From an uncultured Pseudomonadales bacterium (GTDB lineage: Bacteria > Pseudomonadota > Gammaproteobacteria > Pseudomonadales > Azotimanducaceae), in NCBI GenBank assembly GCA_958295875.1, contig OY282379.1:2418001-2482000 (forward strand): 64,000 nucleotides of DNA. The letters are read 5' to 3'. The notes beneath the pieces were generated by a model. That model searched no databases. It worked only from the letters and a program-made list of their open reading frames with translations, and was not told the origin of the DNA. Both the position numbers and the translations under genes were made by a program. Positions 52,009 to 60,548 of the stretch are shown here, piece by piece. Position 1 is the stretch's first letter, and each line of letters opens with the position of its first letter.

Positions 52009-52677
52009 TTAGAGCAGCGACCGATGTGGGCTCACCTTGACTGGAATGGCGTTATGTGTGCGCTGGCGATCTACAGCTACGGCGGGCTGGCGGGCCGCGA
52101 TTAGCCGCTCGGCCTTTGACCGCTGCGCCGCGCTCATGTTTGTGGCCAATGATGTCCTGAGTTCGTGAGCAGATTCGACGCCCGCTGCTGCGGCCATGCT
52201 TAGCCAAGCGAGGGACTCGCTCAAGTCCTTGCCGATGCCTTCTCCCTTGTAGTAACACACTCCCAAACGGTGCTGCGCCTCCGGGAGTTGTTGCTCGGCA
52301 GCTTGTCGGAACCATTTCGCTGCGAGCCGGGGATGAATGAGGCCATCGACGATGCGGTACAGAACACCTAGGTTGTGCTGAGCCTGCGCGAGCCCTTGTT
52401 CTGCGGCTTTGAGGAACCACCGTTCCGTTTGGTGGAGATTTCGCTCGATGCCCAGCCCAAGGTAGTACGCGAGGCCAAGGTTGTGCTGATCCAGCCGGTG
52501 CCCTCGTTTGGCCGCGCCCTGCATCCATTTGGTAGCAGACTGCTCATCAATGGAGACGTGGTTGTACCGGAATTGCAGCCAAAATGTAGCTCTGTGATGT
52601 TCTGTGGGAAGCGCCTCGCCGTCGGCATACATGAACCCGGCATAGTGTTCATGTGTCCCGCCCCTAGACTTGGCCAC
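52009..52677 (-). CDS. Sel1-repeat protein
   Basis: A 222-residue soluble protein composed of about four Sel1-like helical repeats, for example QHNLGLAYYLGLGIERNLHQ, QHNLGVLYRIVDGLIHPRLA and QHRLGVCYYKGEGIGKDLSE. Such repeats form superhelices for protein-protein contacts; no enzymatic domain is present. A GTG start at 52677 has GAGGGGGG upstream. There is no signal peptide. It is on the same strand as, and 306 nt downstream of, the NACHT gene, so functional linkage is possible but unproven. Confidence 0.8.
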   Translation of the reverse strand: MAKSRGGTHEHYAGFMYADGEALPTEHHRATFWLQFRYNHVSIDEQSATKWMQGAAKRGHRLDQHNLGLAYYLGLGIERNLHQTERWFLKAAEQGLAQAQHNLGVLYRIVDGLIHPRLAAKWFRQAAEQQLPEAQHRLGVCYYKGEGIGKDLSESLAWLSMAAAAGVESAHELRTSLATNMSAAQRSKAERLIAARQPAVAVDRQRTHNAIPVKVSPHRSLL

Positions 52678-52983
52678 CTAGCCATCCCCCCTCGATTCCC
52701 TGTTGGCAGGCGGCTTTGCTATCCCTAGCCTGCGAAGTGCGTCGTCCGTCGCCCTCGATCCGAAATCCTGCCGCCTCCCTTTACTGACCTGAACGTCCAT
52801 AAGACGAAAACAATGGTCTGCGTGCGACATCACCCTAGTCTACTAAGGTGGCGGGACGCACTTCACGCAAGCTGCCCCACCTCAAAGCATGGCTAGTGGC
52901 CGTCGGCAAGGCCCTATAATGAGAAATTTGCAGTAAAACCGGCCGTGCGAGCTCCGTTCCCCATACAGGGTTACAATGATTGG
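52678..52983. other. Intergenic stretch between NACHT and Sel1 genes
   Basis: About 305 bases, A/T-richer than average. It holds a plus-strand TATAAT at 52915-52920 and a TACAAT near 52974, neither with a convincing -35. No gene, RNA or repeat recognised. Confidence 0.4.
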
Positions 52984-55272
52984 CTACCGGTTACCATCGA
53001 CGTAGTGAGAAACCAGATCGTCAAAGACCGTGCGTATCTTCCCTGACGTCTGCCGACTATCCATAAAACTTTTAAGGGCGGCTAGAGAGTTACGATCAAA
53101 CGCATACCCGCCGTCGGACACACCACTAATGTGAATCTTAGACACCAATCCTGCTCTCAACATTGACCTCAATACCCGGTCGGCTTCCCTTCTCTCTCCC
53201 CCCCAGCCGCGCGGCCAGTTGGACTTCGCGATGCTTCCCCTCAACGTACCCGAAACCCAGAACTTGCTAAGCGCTATATGCAACAGTTCCTCCGCCCGCG
53301 CCTCTCTATTGCCAACTTCCCTACCCAACGCTCTCTCCCACACGGCATCGTTCGGTAACACAGTAGTGCAGTTCGGCCTGAGATCGACTGCGCCCCAGTT
53401 TCCACCTAGAGTAAGGTCACCATCGAATGTACAGTCGTCAAAGACGGTCTGACCATTCACCTCGCAATCATGAAACCTCACATCCGAGAAAGAGCACCTC
53501 CTAAGAGTCAAATCCCGGAGATCAAGACCTTCCAGAGTCCCCCAAAATGACCAGTTCACTAGCGTGCCATCATGTCGGTCCCCAATCAATGCGTTCGTCC
53601 TCTCTCTATCCGACTTGATCCGTTCATCGCGTCGACTGAGTTTCAGCGCAACATGAAAGAAGAACGACGCCAAGGCGGGCCGCCCACCGCGCACGGCCCG
53701 ATGGCAATGATCTACCAAGCGTCCGATGTCATGGGGCTGAAACAGCTGGTCAAGGTTGGACGATATCCTACCCTCACCGTTGCACTCGCTTTCCAGAATG
53801 TCCGCGACGCCCCCTCGCAACTCTTTGTCGGCATCTTCCATGATCCTCCGACGAACGCCAAGCGCTCGGAGATAAGGTGCCAAGAACTCATAACGTAAAC
53901 TATAGTAGCCACCCCGGCCACCCCTCTGCATTAGAGCGTGTTCTTTGATAGCATCGCGATCAGGCTCCTGAAACCCACCGCCCGGGAGCGATAGAAGATC
54001 ATCCAATTGGAATCGCGGTTGCTCGTCATTATAGGCCAGAGACACGTCGACAAAACTTTTGATCTGCTCCTCTGCTGATGTGGTTAGACTTTGACGCACC
54101 TTCTCTCGAGTACAGATTGCGATCAGCAGCCCATAGAGTGTCGCGTCGGAAAGATCATCTCCGCCAGATTTCACGTAGTCCGCAAGTACGCATACACAGA
54201 AAGGGAGATTGAAGACCTCGTCACGTATGGAACCAGTGTGGTCATGTGGTATCGTACCCTTAGCGACTTTTTTGTGGAGCGCCTCAGCTACTTTGTATTG
54301 TGGTCCCTGACCAAAGACTCTTCTAAAATAGCCTCGTGCTTGTTGGTTATTGAAAGGTTCTAGCGCGATTACTGGAACTTCACTACTACTTGGGACCTTT
54401 GAACGCACCCTCGCTTCCCAGAAGCTGGTTCGCATTGTAATCAAAATACGAGCGGATTCCCGGGAGAGCGAGTAGAGTTCGTCGAAAACGTCTGCCGGAT
54501 TTAGTGTAGTGTTGTGATGGTTGCAAAGTTCGTCAAACCCATCGAAGATGAAGCAGAGATATCCTTGTCGCAGCGCGTGTACTAGGACTTCCTCGGGTAT
54601 GTGCGCGGCATCAAGTACGTCCGTGGAGTTTCTTATCACGTCAAAAAGACTAGCGCCGCTACGTACATGATTCTTCCAGTGTTCTGCTTCGACGTAGATT
54701 GGTATAGTATTCTTGGACCTCGCGATTTGCGAAAGGTGATGTACTAATTTTCTTGAAACGGTCGTCTTTCCGACTCCTGCGTCGGCCGTCATCACCATGA
54801 GCTGGCCCTCCTGTCCTCCACTCGCTCCAGTTAGATGGGCAATGAGATCTTTCAACACGCCTGATGAGCTAGTCATTGAGGAACTATCCTTAGTACTAGG
54901 ATCGATGAAGTAGTCGTCTTGGACTACACCGCTTAGGCCGGCTTTCAGATATCTGTCGAAATACTGTTCAACGAGCTTGTGCAATATCAAGTCTTCGAGC
55001 TGGTTGACCGAGTGTCCAAGCACGACCTTCAGTGTGCCGGACGCGGGCTGTATGAGGTGCAGATCCTTTCCTGAATATGTCTTTACGGCCTTTTCTGCGT
55101 CCTTTCGGGAGCAGTTGGATTTAAAGTAGATGAATCGAGTTTTGACCTGTCCAAGCCCTGCATTGGCGATAGCGTCAATGGCCATGTATGGCGACTCAGA
55201 TCCGCCTTGCACCACTTTGGCGTCCTGATATCCGAGGAGCTTTGTATCTTCGCTCTTGAATGTCCTAGGCAT
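52984..55272 (-). CDS. NACHT-domain STAND NTPase with unrecognised N-terminal domain
   Basis: A 762-residue protein, visibly A/T-richer than its neighbours. Residues 1-150 match no domain I know (LGQVKTRFIYFKSNCSRKDA within). The NACHT NTPase follows: Walker A TADAGVGKTT (162-171), Walker B CFIFDGFDEL (240-249) and sensor RILITMRTS. Helical regions (about 310-560) lead to a short pentapeptide-repeat-like block LEGLDLRDLTLRRCSFSDVR (580-620), then a winged-helix-like end (690-740). Bacterial NACHT proteins are mostly anti-phage sensors that oligomerise on ligand binding and fire an N-terminal effector. A perfect TTGACA lies upstream (55347-55342) without a good -10. It stands in a decayed island. 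Confidence 0.85.
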   Translation of the reverse strand: MPRTFKSEDTKLLGYQDAKVVQGGSESPYMAIDAIANAGLGQVKTRFIYFKSNCSRKDAEKAVKTYSGKDLHLIQPASGTLKVVLGHSVNQLEDLILHKLVEQYFDRYLKAGLSGVVQDDYFIDPSTKDSSSMTSSSGVLKDLIAHLTGASGGQEGQLMVMTADAGVGKTTVSRKLVHHLSQIARSKNTIPIYVEAEHWKNHVRSGASLFDVIRNSTDVLDAAHIPEEVLVHALRQGYLCFIFDGFDELCNHHNTTLNPADVFDELYSLSRESARILITMRTSFWEARVRSKVPSSSEVPVIALEPFNNQQARGYFRRVFGQGPQYKVAEALHKKVAKGTIPHDHTGSIRDEVFNLPFCVCVLADYVKSGGDDLSDATLYGLLIAICTREKVRQSLTTSAEEQIKSFVDVSLAYNDEQPRFQLDDLLSLPGGGFQEPDRDAIKEHALMQRGGRGGYYSLRYEFLAPYLRALGVRRRIMEDADKELRGGVADILESECNGEGRISSNLDQLFQPHDIGRLVDHCHRAVRGGRPALASFFFHVALKLSRRDERIKSDRERTNALIGDRHDGTLVNWSFWGTLEGLDLRDLTLRRCSFSDVRFHDCEVNGQTVFDDCTFDGDLTLGGNWGAVDLRPNCTTVLPNDAVWERALGREVGNREARAEELLHIALSKFWVSGTLRGSIAKSNWPRGWGGERREADRVLRSMLRAGLVSKIHISGVSDGGYAFDRNSLAALKSFMDSRQTSGKIRTVFDDLVSHYVDGNR

Positions 55273-56577
55273 CGCCTATCTCGTCCTCTCCCCACCAGCT
55301 AGCAACACACAGGATGGAAGAGAACCACATCGATGTCCTCTTGTCAATGACGTAGATGGGCTCAGCCGGGCTCGGTGACCTCTTGACGATGCCGGGCCCA
55401 AGGGAGCCGTTGGGGGCGGCGGTTCGGTAGCCTCTGAGTTGAACAAATCATAGGAGACCGATCGATGCGGATGTTGCATAGGACAGGAAGTTTGACCTGA
55501 AGCTGTGGTGGACGAGACCGACGATGCGGATGCGCTGCTGCGGCTGCGGAGCTGGAGGGGATCGACCGGATGCCGAAACTGTCGCCGCCGGTGCTGTGCA
55601 TGGGCCGCGAGACGCCGCAGGCGGGGAAGGCAGGATCGCGCTGGAGTGGCGGCGGGGTGGCCGGGGCGTGCGCTGAGCGGGGCGACGGTGGGGCGCATCT
55701 TGCGCTGGTCGGTGGAGCGCGGGCATGCGCGGCCGTGCTCATTCGGCGAGGGTCGCCGCGACCGCGAAACGGGGGCGCGCAGTTCGACCACGGCCACGCA
55801 CTCGACGGCAAGATTCTCGGGGAGTTCCGCACCGTGTGCCCGAACGTGCGGCTGCAGTGCGCCAAGGTCTACTCGCGCACCACGGCGTGGTGCGGATGGA
55901 CCTGCCCGACGACGAATACCCGGAGCTCGCGACGGCCGTCGAGGCGTAACTCCAGCTCGAACGCAGCAACGCGCGCAACAGCGCGAGACTCGTCGCCGGC
56001 GTCCAAGGGGGGTCACTGAGCAGCGGCCGCAGGCGCTGGAGCCAGGCCGGCGCAAACGTCATGGCCTTGCGCTCCTGTGTCCGCAGCGAACGCCACGACG
56101 ACTTCGGGTGCCTTGGCACAAACCGCCGCCAATCGCCGCCTGACCGCTGGCGCACGCGCAGTCGCGCGGGGTCTACGCGGCCTTCGACGGCGACGACCGC
56201 GACTTCGCCGTCTATCGGCCAGCGGACTGACGCGCCAAGTGGTCGTGCCACCACGACCACTGAACCGCGTCACTGCGCTGCAGCCAGATGCTCGCGCAGA
56301 GCCTCACCATCGCCGCAGCGTCACCCGCCCTGTACGTTGGGGCGGGAGATTTGCAGCTTTGGCACTGGATGAAGTAGACTGAAGACTGGCGCGAGGCCAC
56401 AGTGCCTATTCGGCGCCTCGGGGGAACTCGTCAAGGACGAATCTCGTTCTACAGTTACGAGCGCCACATACAGGAAAGGTCACGGAGCCTCTCATACGTC
56501 CAACACAACCAGCATTCCCGGGAAGGGGGGACAAAACCAGCGTCGAGAGGGCCGCGTTTAAGTTCGTTTTCGCTACC
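55273..56577. other. 1.3-kb stretch without an intact gene
   Basis: Between the NACHT and sulfatase genes no intact gene is recognised. The middle part contains the transposase-like debris listed separately; the right part (56230-56577) holds only short frames. The last of these, plus strand from GTG 56402, may be the true 5' end of the sulfatase gene if a frameshift occurred in the six-G run at 56526-56531. Confidence 0.45.
55505..56230 (+). pseudogene. Decayed transposase-like remnant
   Basis: The sequence is GC-rich again and broken into frames. One frame reads RALSGATVGRILRWSVERGH, like the DNA-binding helix-turn-helix of integrase-type transposases. Another frame further on reads DGKILGEFRTVCPNVRLQCA, and a third ends VYAAFDGDDRDFAVYRPAD. 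No frame is complete, and the switches imply several frameshifts. The family cannot be named with confidence. Confidence 0.35.
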
Positions 56578-58077
56578 TTGCTCGTGGCGGTGGCCTTTGC
56601 CGCCACGTATGCGTCGTCCGAGGCGGCCTTCTCTGAGTCGGACCTGAGAGATATTCTCGCACTCGGCGGGACGGTCAACACCGTCCTTTTGCTCGCCACG
56701 CTGTTCCTCCTGCGCTCCAAGGTCATAGCGAACACTGTCCTGTCGTTGATTGTGCTGGCCGGCGTTGCGACGGCGTACATCATCCATACGAACCTCTATT
56801 CGACCGGAAGCGGAGCCGTCCTCGTTACGCTCTGCGCCGGATCCGGCGCAGGACTGTTCGTCGCCCTCCGTGTCATCGACGAGCGGCGCTGGGGTGGCGT
56901 TGCGCTCTCGGCGGCGGCATTGCTGGGCCTCGGGATTACTGCCGGCGGGCGCCCGGAGACCAGCGATGTCCCCGCAACGGCAGATGCGACGGTAGATGCG
57001 ACGCACATTCGGCACATCTCCTTCCAGGAGACGCCGAACCTGTATTTCGTTTCGTTCGATTCCTTGACCCCACGCGCATTGCTCAAGAAATACTTTGATC
57101 TGGAAACCACCAAATTTCATGATCTGTTCGACATCAGTTTCCGCCGCTTTACGAATTTCTTCGCCAACTCCGTACCCACTAAGAACTCCCTCAACACCGT
57201 CCTGGCGCTCGACGTGGACGCGTATTCCTCACAACTAAGGGAGTTGAATGCAAGAGGTGAAGACGCTGACCCGCAACTCTTCTCTGGTCGAAACCCGTCC
57301 AATCTCCTTGGAATCCTTCACGGGAACGGCTACGAGACAACATCAATCTATAGAGACAGCTATTTCGGAGACGAAAAAGGTCAACATATCAACAACTACA
57401 TTACGTTCTACGACAAGACCGTCTGCAATCTATTGGACGCCGGCATACGGGATTTCTCTTTCTGGGGATACTGCCGGTTTCTTGTTGGAAAACGGTTTCT
57501 TGTTGGAGAAGAGATTAACAGGTTGAGGGCATCGGCACTTAGCGCCGAGCGGATCACCAGGGTGAATGCCGACGACAAGCCTCAATTCGTGATGGCCCAC
57601 CTGAATGCACCGGGACATACTGGTAAATCATACCGGTATGATGATGCGGAACAGCTCGAGGCATTCAGACGCCAATACATCAACCGCGGCGAGCGAGCAG
57701 CTAGCTACCTGGATTTAATCATCCGGCACTTGGAGGAAAATGACCCCGATGCCATCTTGCTCGTGTACGGCGACCACGGCCCCTTCCTGTCTAAGGGGCT
57801 ACAATTTGAGGACGATCCGGAGTTCGTCTTCCAGGACAATTACGGCATTCTGGGCGGTGTCTATCCCCGCGATACGTGCGCTGGTTGGTTTGATGAAGCG
57901 TCGGCCCAGGGCTGGATGACGATACTGGACGCCGTTCACGCCCTACTTCGCTGCCTGTCCGGCGGCGAAAGCGCGCTCGTCAAGCCGCGAAGATATGCGC
58001 AGCCTGTGTACGAGCCGGCAACTACGCCTTGGGCTGTATACGGCAAACCCTACTACGAGGATTTTCTCTACGAATAG
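56578..58077 (+). CDS. Membrane sulfatase/LTA-synthase-type (alkaline phosphatase superfamily) protein
   Basis: A protein of up to 499 residues. About five membrane helices (for example NTVLLLATLFLLRS, SLIVLAGVATAYIIHTNLYS) lead to a periplasmic catalytic domain. Metal and nucleophile positions are visible: LYFVSFDSLTP (Asp), ANSVPTKNSLNTVL (Thr/Ser nucleophile), HLNAPGHTG (His) and LLVYGDHGPF (Asp-His). Such enzymes move phospho-alcohol groups or cleave sulfate esters on surface glycans. The start is doubtful: TTG 56578 has no ribosome site and lies within the first helix, so the N-terminus may be truncated or frameshifted. Confidence 0.75.
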   Translation: MLVAVAFAATYASSEAAFSESDLRDILALGGTVNTVLLLATLFLLRSKVIANTVLSLIVLAGVATAYIIHTNLYSTGSGAVLVTLCAGSGAGLFVALRVIDERRWGGVALSAAALLGLGITAGGRPETSDVPATADATVDATHIRHISFQETPNLYFVSFDSLTPRALLKKYFDLETTKFHDLFDISFRRFTNFFANSVPTKNSLNTVLALDVDAYSSQLRELNARGEDADPQLFSGRNPSNLLGILHGNGYETTSIYRDSYFGDEKGQHINNYITFYDKTVCNLLDAGIRDFSFWGYCRFLVGKRFLVGEEINRLRASALSAERITRVNADDKPQFVMAHLNAPGHTGKSYRYDDAEQLEAFRRQYINRGERAASYLDLIIRHLEENDPDAILLVYGDHGPFLSKGLQFEDDPEFVFQDNYGILGGVYPRDTCAGWFDEASAQGWMTILDAVHALLRCLSGGESALVKPRRYAQPVYEPATTPWAVYGKPYYEDFLYE

Positions 58078-58348
58078 ATCAACTCGGCGCGATCTGTTGA
58101 TCGCCTCCGCCACGTTTGTCTTCGTGCCGACCGCGGCTCACGCCTACGTCGATCCCGGCTCCGCCGGCTTCGTCATCACCAGTGCGCTGGGCGCTCTGGC
58201 CGCCGGCGGCTATGTCGTTCGGCAATACTGGGGCCGATTGAAGCGCAGGGTTCGCTATAGCGACGGAAAGCCGGCCGCGGACGGCGACGTCTCCGATTCC
58301 ACGGACGCTCCTGCCAATGACGGAAGTGCTCAGGGCGGACGGGTTTGA
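57995..58348 (+). CDS. Small DPGSAG-type membrane protein
   Basis: A frame of up to 117 residues overlapping the sulfatase 3' end. Its core resembles small proteins often found beside surface-glycan and phosphatase genes: a signal-like LLIASATFVFVPTAAHA, then AYVDPGSAGFVITSALGALA and a basic end GYVVRQYWGRLKRRV. ATG 57995 keeps a twin-arginine-like STRRDLL before the hydrophobic stretch but requires an 83-nt overlap; TTG 58097 gives a minimal 83-residue form. The function is unknown; it is probably a partner of the sulfatase. Confidence 0.5.
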   Translation: MRSLCTSRQLRLGLYTANPTTRIFSTNRSTRRDLLIASATFVFVPTAAHAYVDPGSAGFVITSALGALAAGGYVVRQYWGRLKRRVRYSDGKPAADGDVSDSTDAPANDGSAQGGRV

Positions 58349-58494
58349 AGGACGTCCCAAGCCGCCTACCTGCTTGCGCATAGGTTCCGCGCACGTTCGC
58401 GCATCGGGCCGCGAGGCACCGTTTCCGGGCAATCCCGCCGCGGGTGGTACCTCCAGACTAGATGCTATGGTTCGTCTGGTTTCAGAAATTTCAT

Positions 58495-59712
58495 TTAGCG
58501 GCGCGCGTAGGCAACCGCGCGCATGAAGCCCTGATAGTCTTCTTTGCCCGCGGGCTTGGCCAGATAGTCGTAGCGACCCATCAGCTGGGCCATCGGCTCG
58601 CCGTATTTTTCGATCAGCTCATCCTCGACCGATCGGGGATAGGTCTCCATCTGCCGCGTGTACAGACGGTTGTACGTGATGTGAAGAACCCTGCGCGCGC
58701 CATCAATGGTGCGGGGGCCATTGCCGTGCCAGACCCGGCCATCCCACAGTGTGATCGAACCCGCCTTGCAGAGTATCGGTTCGCTCGGCGTCGATTTGAT
58801 CTCCTCATGGGTGGGATATCGCCGCAGTGCTGCACTCCCCGGAACGACGGTCGTCGCCCCGGATTCGGCGGTGTAGTCGTCCAGGGCCCAACACGCCGTC
58901 AGCATGAGGTTGTGTTCCGGGAAGGGGGCGGGCATCCAGGTCTGGTCAGCGTGGATCCCGAGGTCCGGATCGCCCTTGCGCTTAATGCTGGTGGCCATGT
59001 TGCTCAGGAGGAAGCCGGCTCCAACCGAGAACTCGGCGATGGCCATCAGTTTGTCGTTGAGCGCCGCCTGGGCGAAGGCCGGGTGTTTTGGCAGAACGTG
59101 CACGGCGTTCTCTTTTGACGCGGCGCGCAGCTCCTGCAGGAACTCGGGCGAAGCGACATCTTCGAGGACGGTGTAGCCCTGCTCCCAGAGCTCTTTGCAG
59201 TTGGCCTCGAGGCCGAGCTCGCGAATCCGGGGCGCGAGCTCCTCGGCAATCTCACCCGGGGGCGTGCATTGCCGTCCCTGCAGCCGATCGAAGAGATCCA
59301 TGAATGTGGCCGGATTGGCCAGCATGAGCTCACCCGCCTGGTCGATCAGGTCGTCGTCGCTTGCGCGCTGGGCGCGCTTGGGAAGCGGCGGGGGCACATG
59401 CGCCGAGGATTCAGCGCCGTCGTCGTCGCCGGAGAAGTAGGCCCGGAAACTGCGGCTCGGCAGCAGCCTGAAGTCGCCGTAGATCGCGTAGCGCACGCTA
59501 CCGCCAAGCGCACAGAGTGCCACTAGGCAGAGCAACCCCGTGAACGCGGCCGTGGCGAGCGCAGCACCGCTCGGCGCCGGCTCGAGGATGTAGGGCACCG
59601 AGATCACGCCGAGCAGTGTGGCCAGCCCCGTTGCGGCACACACGACGTGGAACACCAACACCGAACGCGCCACGACCCGCCCCCAATCGGCGATCATCTT
59701 CATGAAATCCAT
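58495..59712 (-). CDS. Membrane-anchored phytanoyl-CoA dioxygenase (PhyH) family protein
   Basis: A 405-residue protein with two N-terminal membrane helices (SVLVFHVVCAATGLATLLGV and ALATAAFTGLLCLVALCALG). A proline-rich linker leads to a C-terminal Fe(II)/2-oxoglutarate oxygenase domain (about 165-390). The iron triad is HxD in GIHADQTWMP plus a distal His in RVWHGNGPR, followed by an arginine (GARRVLHI) for 2-oxoglutarate. PhyH proteins hydroxylate lipids or small molecules; membrane anchoring of this fold is uncommon. ATG 59712 has AGAGGG upstream. It converges on the sulfatase pair. Confidence 0.85.
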   Translation of the reverse strand: MDFMKMIADWGRVVARSVLVFHVVCAATGLATLLGVISVPYILEPAPSGAALATAAFTGLLCLVALCALGGSVRYAIYGDFRLLPSRSFRAYFSGDDDGAESSAHVPPPLPKRAQRASDDDLIDQAGELMLANPATFMDLFDRLQGRQCTPPGEIAEELAPRIRELGLEANCKELWEQGYTVLEDVASPEFLQELRAASKENAVHVLPKHPAFAQAALNDKLMAIAEFSVGAGFLLSNMATSIKRKGDPDLGIHADQTWMPAPFPEHNLMLTACWALDDYTAESGATTVVPGSAALRRYPTHEEIKSTPSEPILCKAGSITLWDGRVWHGNGPRTIDGARRVLHITYNRLYTRQMETYPRSVEDELIEKYGEPMAQLMGRYDYLAKPAGKEDYQGFMRAVAYARR

Positions 59713-60103
59713 ACCACGAACCCTCTTAGTCGTCAGTGTGAACGCCTCGGCGTCCCGCAGTAGCCGAGCCGTTCCATGACCTCGCCGTGGGCGTCAACCA
59801 GTGCGGCGAGCGCCGTGCCCATGACTCATAGGGCATAGCCTATCGCAGCTTTCGTTGCCAAGGGCGAGTCGAGCGAACTGCTGGCGTGGAAGGCGTGGGC
59901 GGCCGATGCGGCGAGCGTGGCGGCAGCCGGAGCAGCGGCAGGCCCAGTGCCTTGCACTCCTTCCTTGAAGGCGGCCGTGAACTTCCGAGCCGCCGTCCAC
60001 CTGCACGGCGCGGCCGTCGGTTGCCGGTCTCTTCCGGCTGCCACGCCACTTGGCAGGCACTGCCTCGCGCCGCGGACAAAAGGCACGAGATGCGGAACGA
60101 TTC
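59713..60103. other. Intergenic stretch; possible insertion-sequence fragment
   Basis: About 390 bases without a supported gene. On the minus strand a short frame (to about 59826) contains ARKFTAAFKEGV, reminiscent of the first residues of IS3-type OrfA proteins; the rest is alanine-rich and not family-like. Confidence 0.35.
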
Positions 60104-60194
60104 TGGCGGAGAGGGAGGGATTCGAACCCTCGATGAGCTATCAACCCATACTCCCTTAGCAGGGGAGCGCCTTCAGCCGCTCGGCCACCTCTCC
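60104..60194 (-). tRNA. tRNA-Ser (anticodon GCU)
   Basis: Read on the minus strand, the 91-nt molecule begins GGAGAGGTGGCCGAGCGG and ends CCTCTCC-G-CCA with CCA encoded. The anticodon arm is CTCCC-CTGCTAA-GGGAG, giving anticodon GCU for AGC/AGU codons. The T arm GAGGG-TTCGAAT-CCCTC is canonical, and a long variable arm typical of tRNA-Ser (TATGGG...) is present. Confidence 0.95.
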
Positions 60195-60548
60195 GACGAT
60201 GCGTTCGCACTGCCCGCCGTTGACGCGCCAGTGGGCGTGTCGAGAGCGGGATGCGATGGATGGAGCAGCCGCCATCGGCCGCCGTGTGCATCCAAGTGGG
60301 GGCTTGGCGCAGCCGTCGAATCGGCCAGCGGCCGCGAGGCCAAGCTCCCGTGGAAGGGAACGAGGTGTGCCTGCGTCCCTTCACGGATGGATTCTAGCAG
60401 TTTGCCGGGCCTTGGGGCGGAGCCGCGTTGCCCCGCCATCGTAGGGGAGTCGCTGGCGGGGACGCTCACACCGTAGAGCATCGCGGCACGAGGTACACCA
60501 GAAGACTCAATCCCCAGCAACCACTCGCCCCAGCCAGCTTCGGATCAC
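60195..60548. other. Intergenic stretch upstream of tRNA-Ser
   Basis: About 350 bases with no recognised gene. On the minus strand TAGAAT (60396-60391) is a possible -10, but it lies almost 200 bp before the tRNA and lacks a -35. Confidence 0.35.

Noticed and set aside
52915..52920. Perfect TATAAT on the plus strand before the NACHT 3' end
   Set aside because: No -35 at 16-18 bp and no gene or RNA structure downstream; probably chance in an A/T-richer stretch.
59826..60086. IS3 OrfA-like fragment (ARKFTAAFKEGV)
   Set aside because: Only about a dozen residues resemble a transposase; not enough to call a pseudogene.
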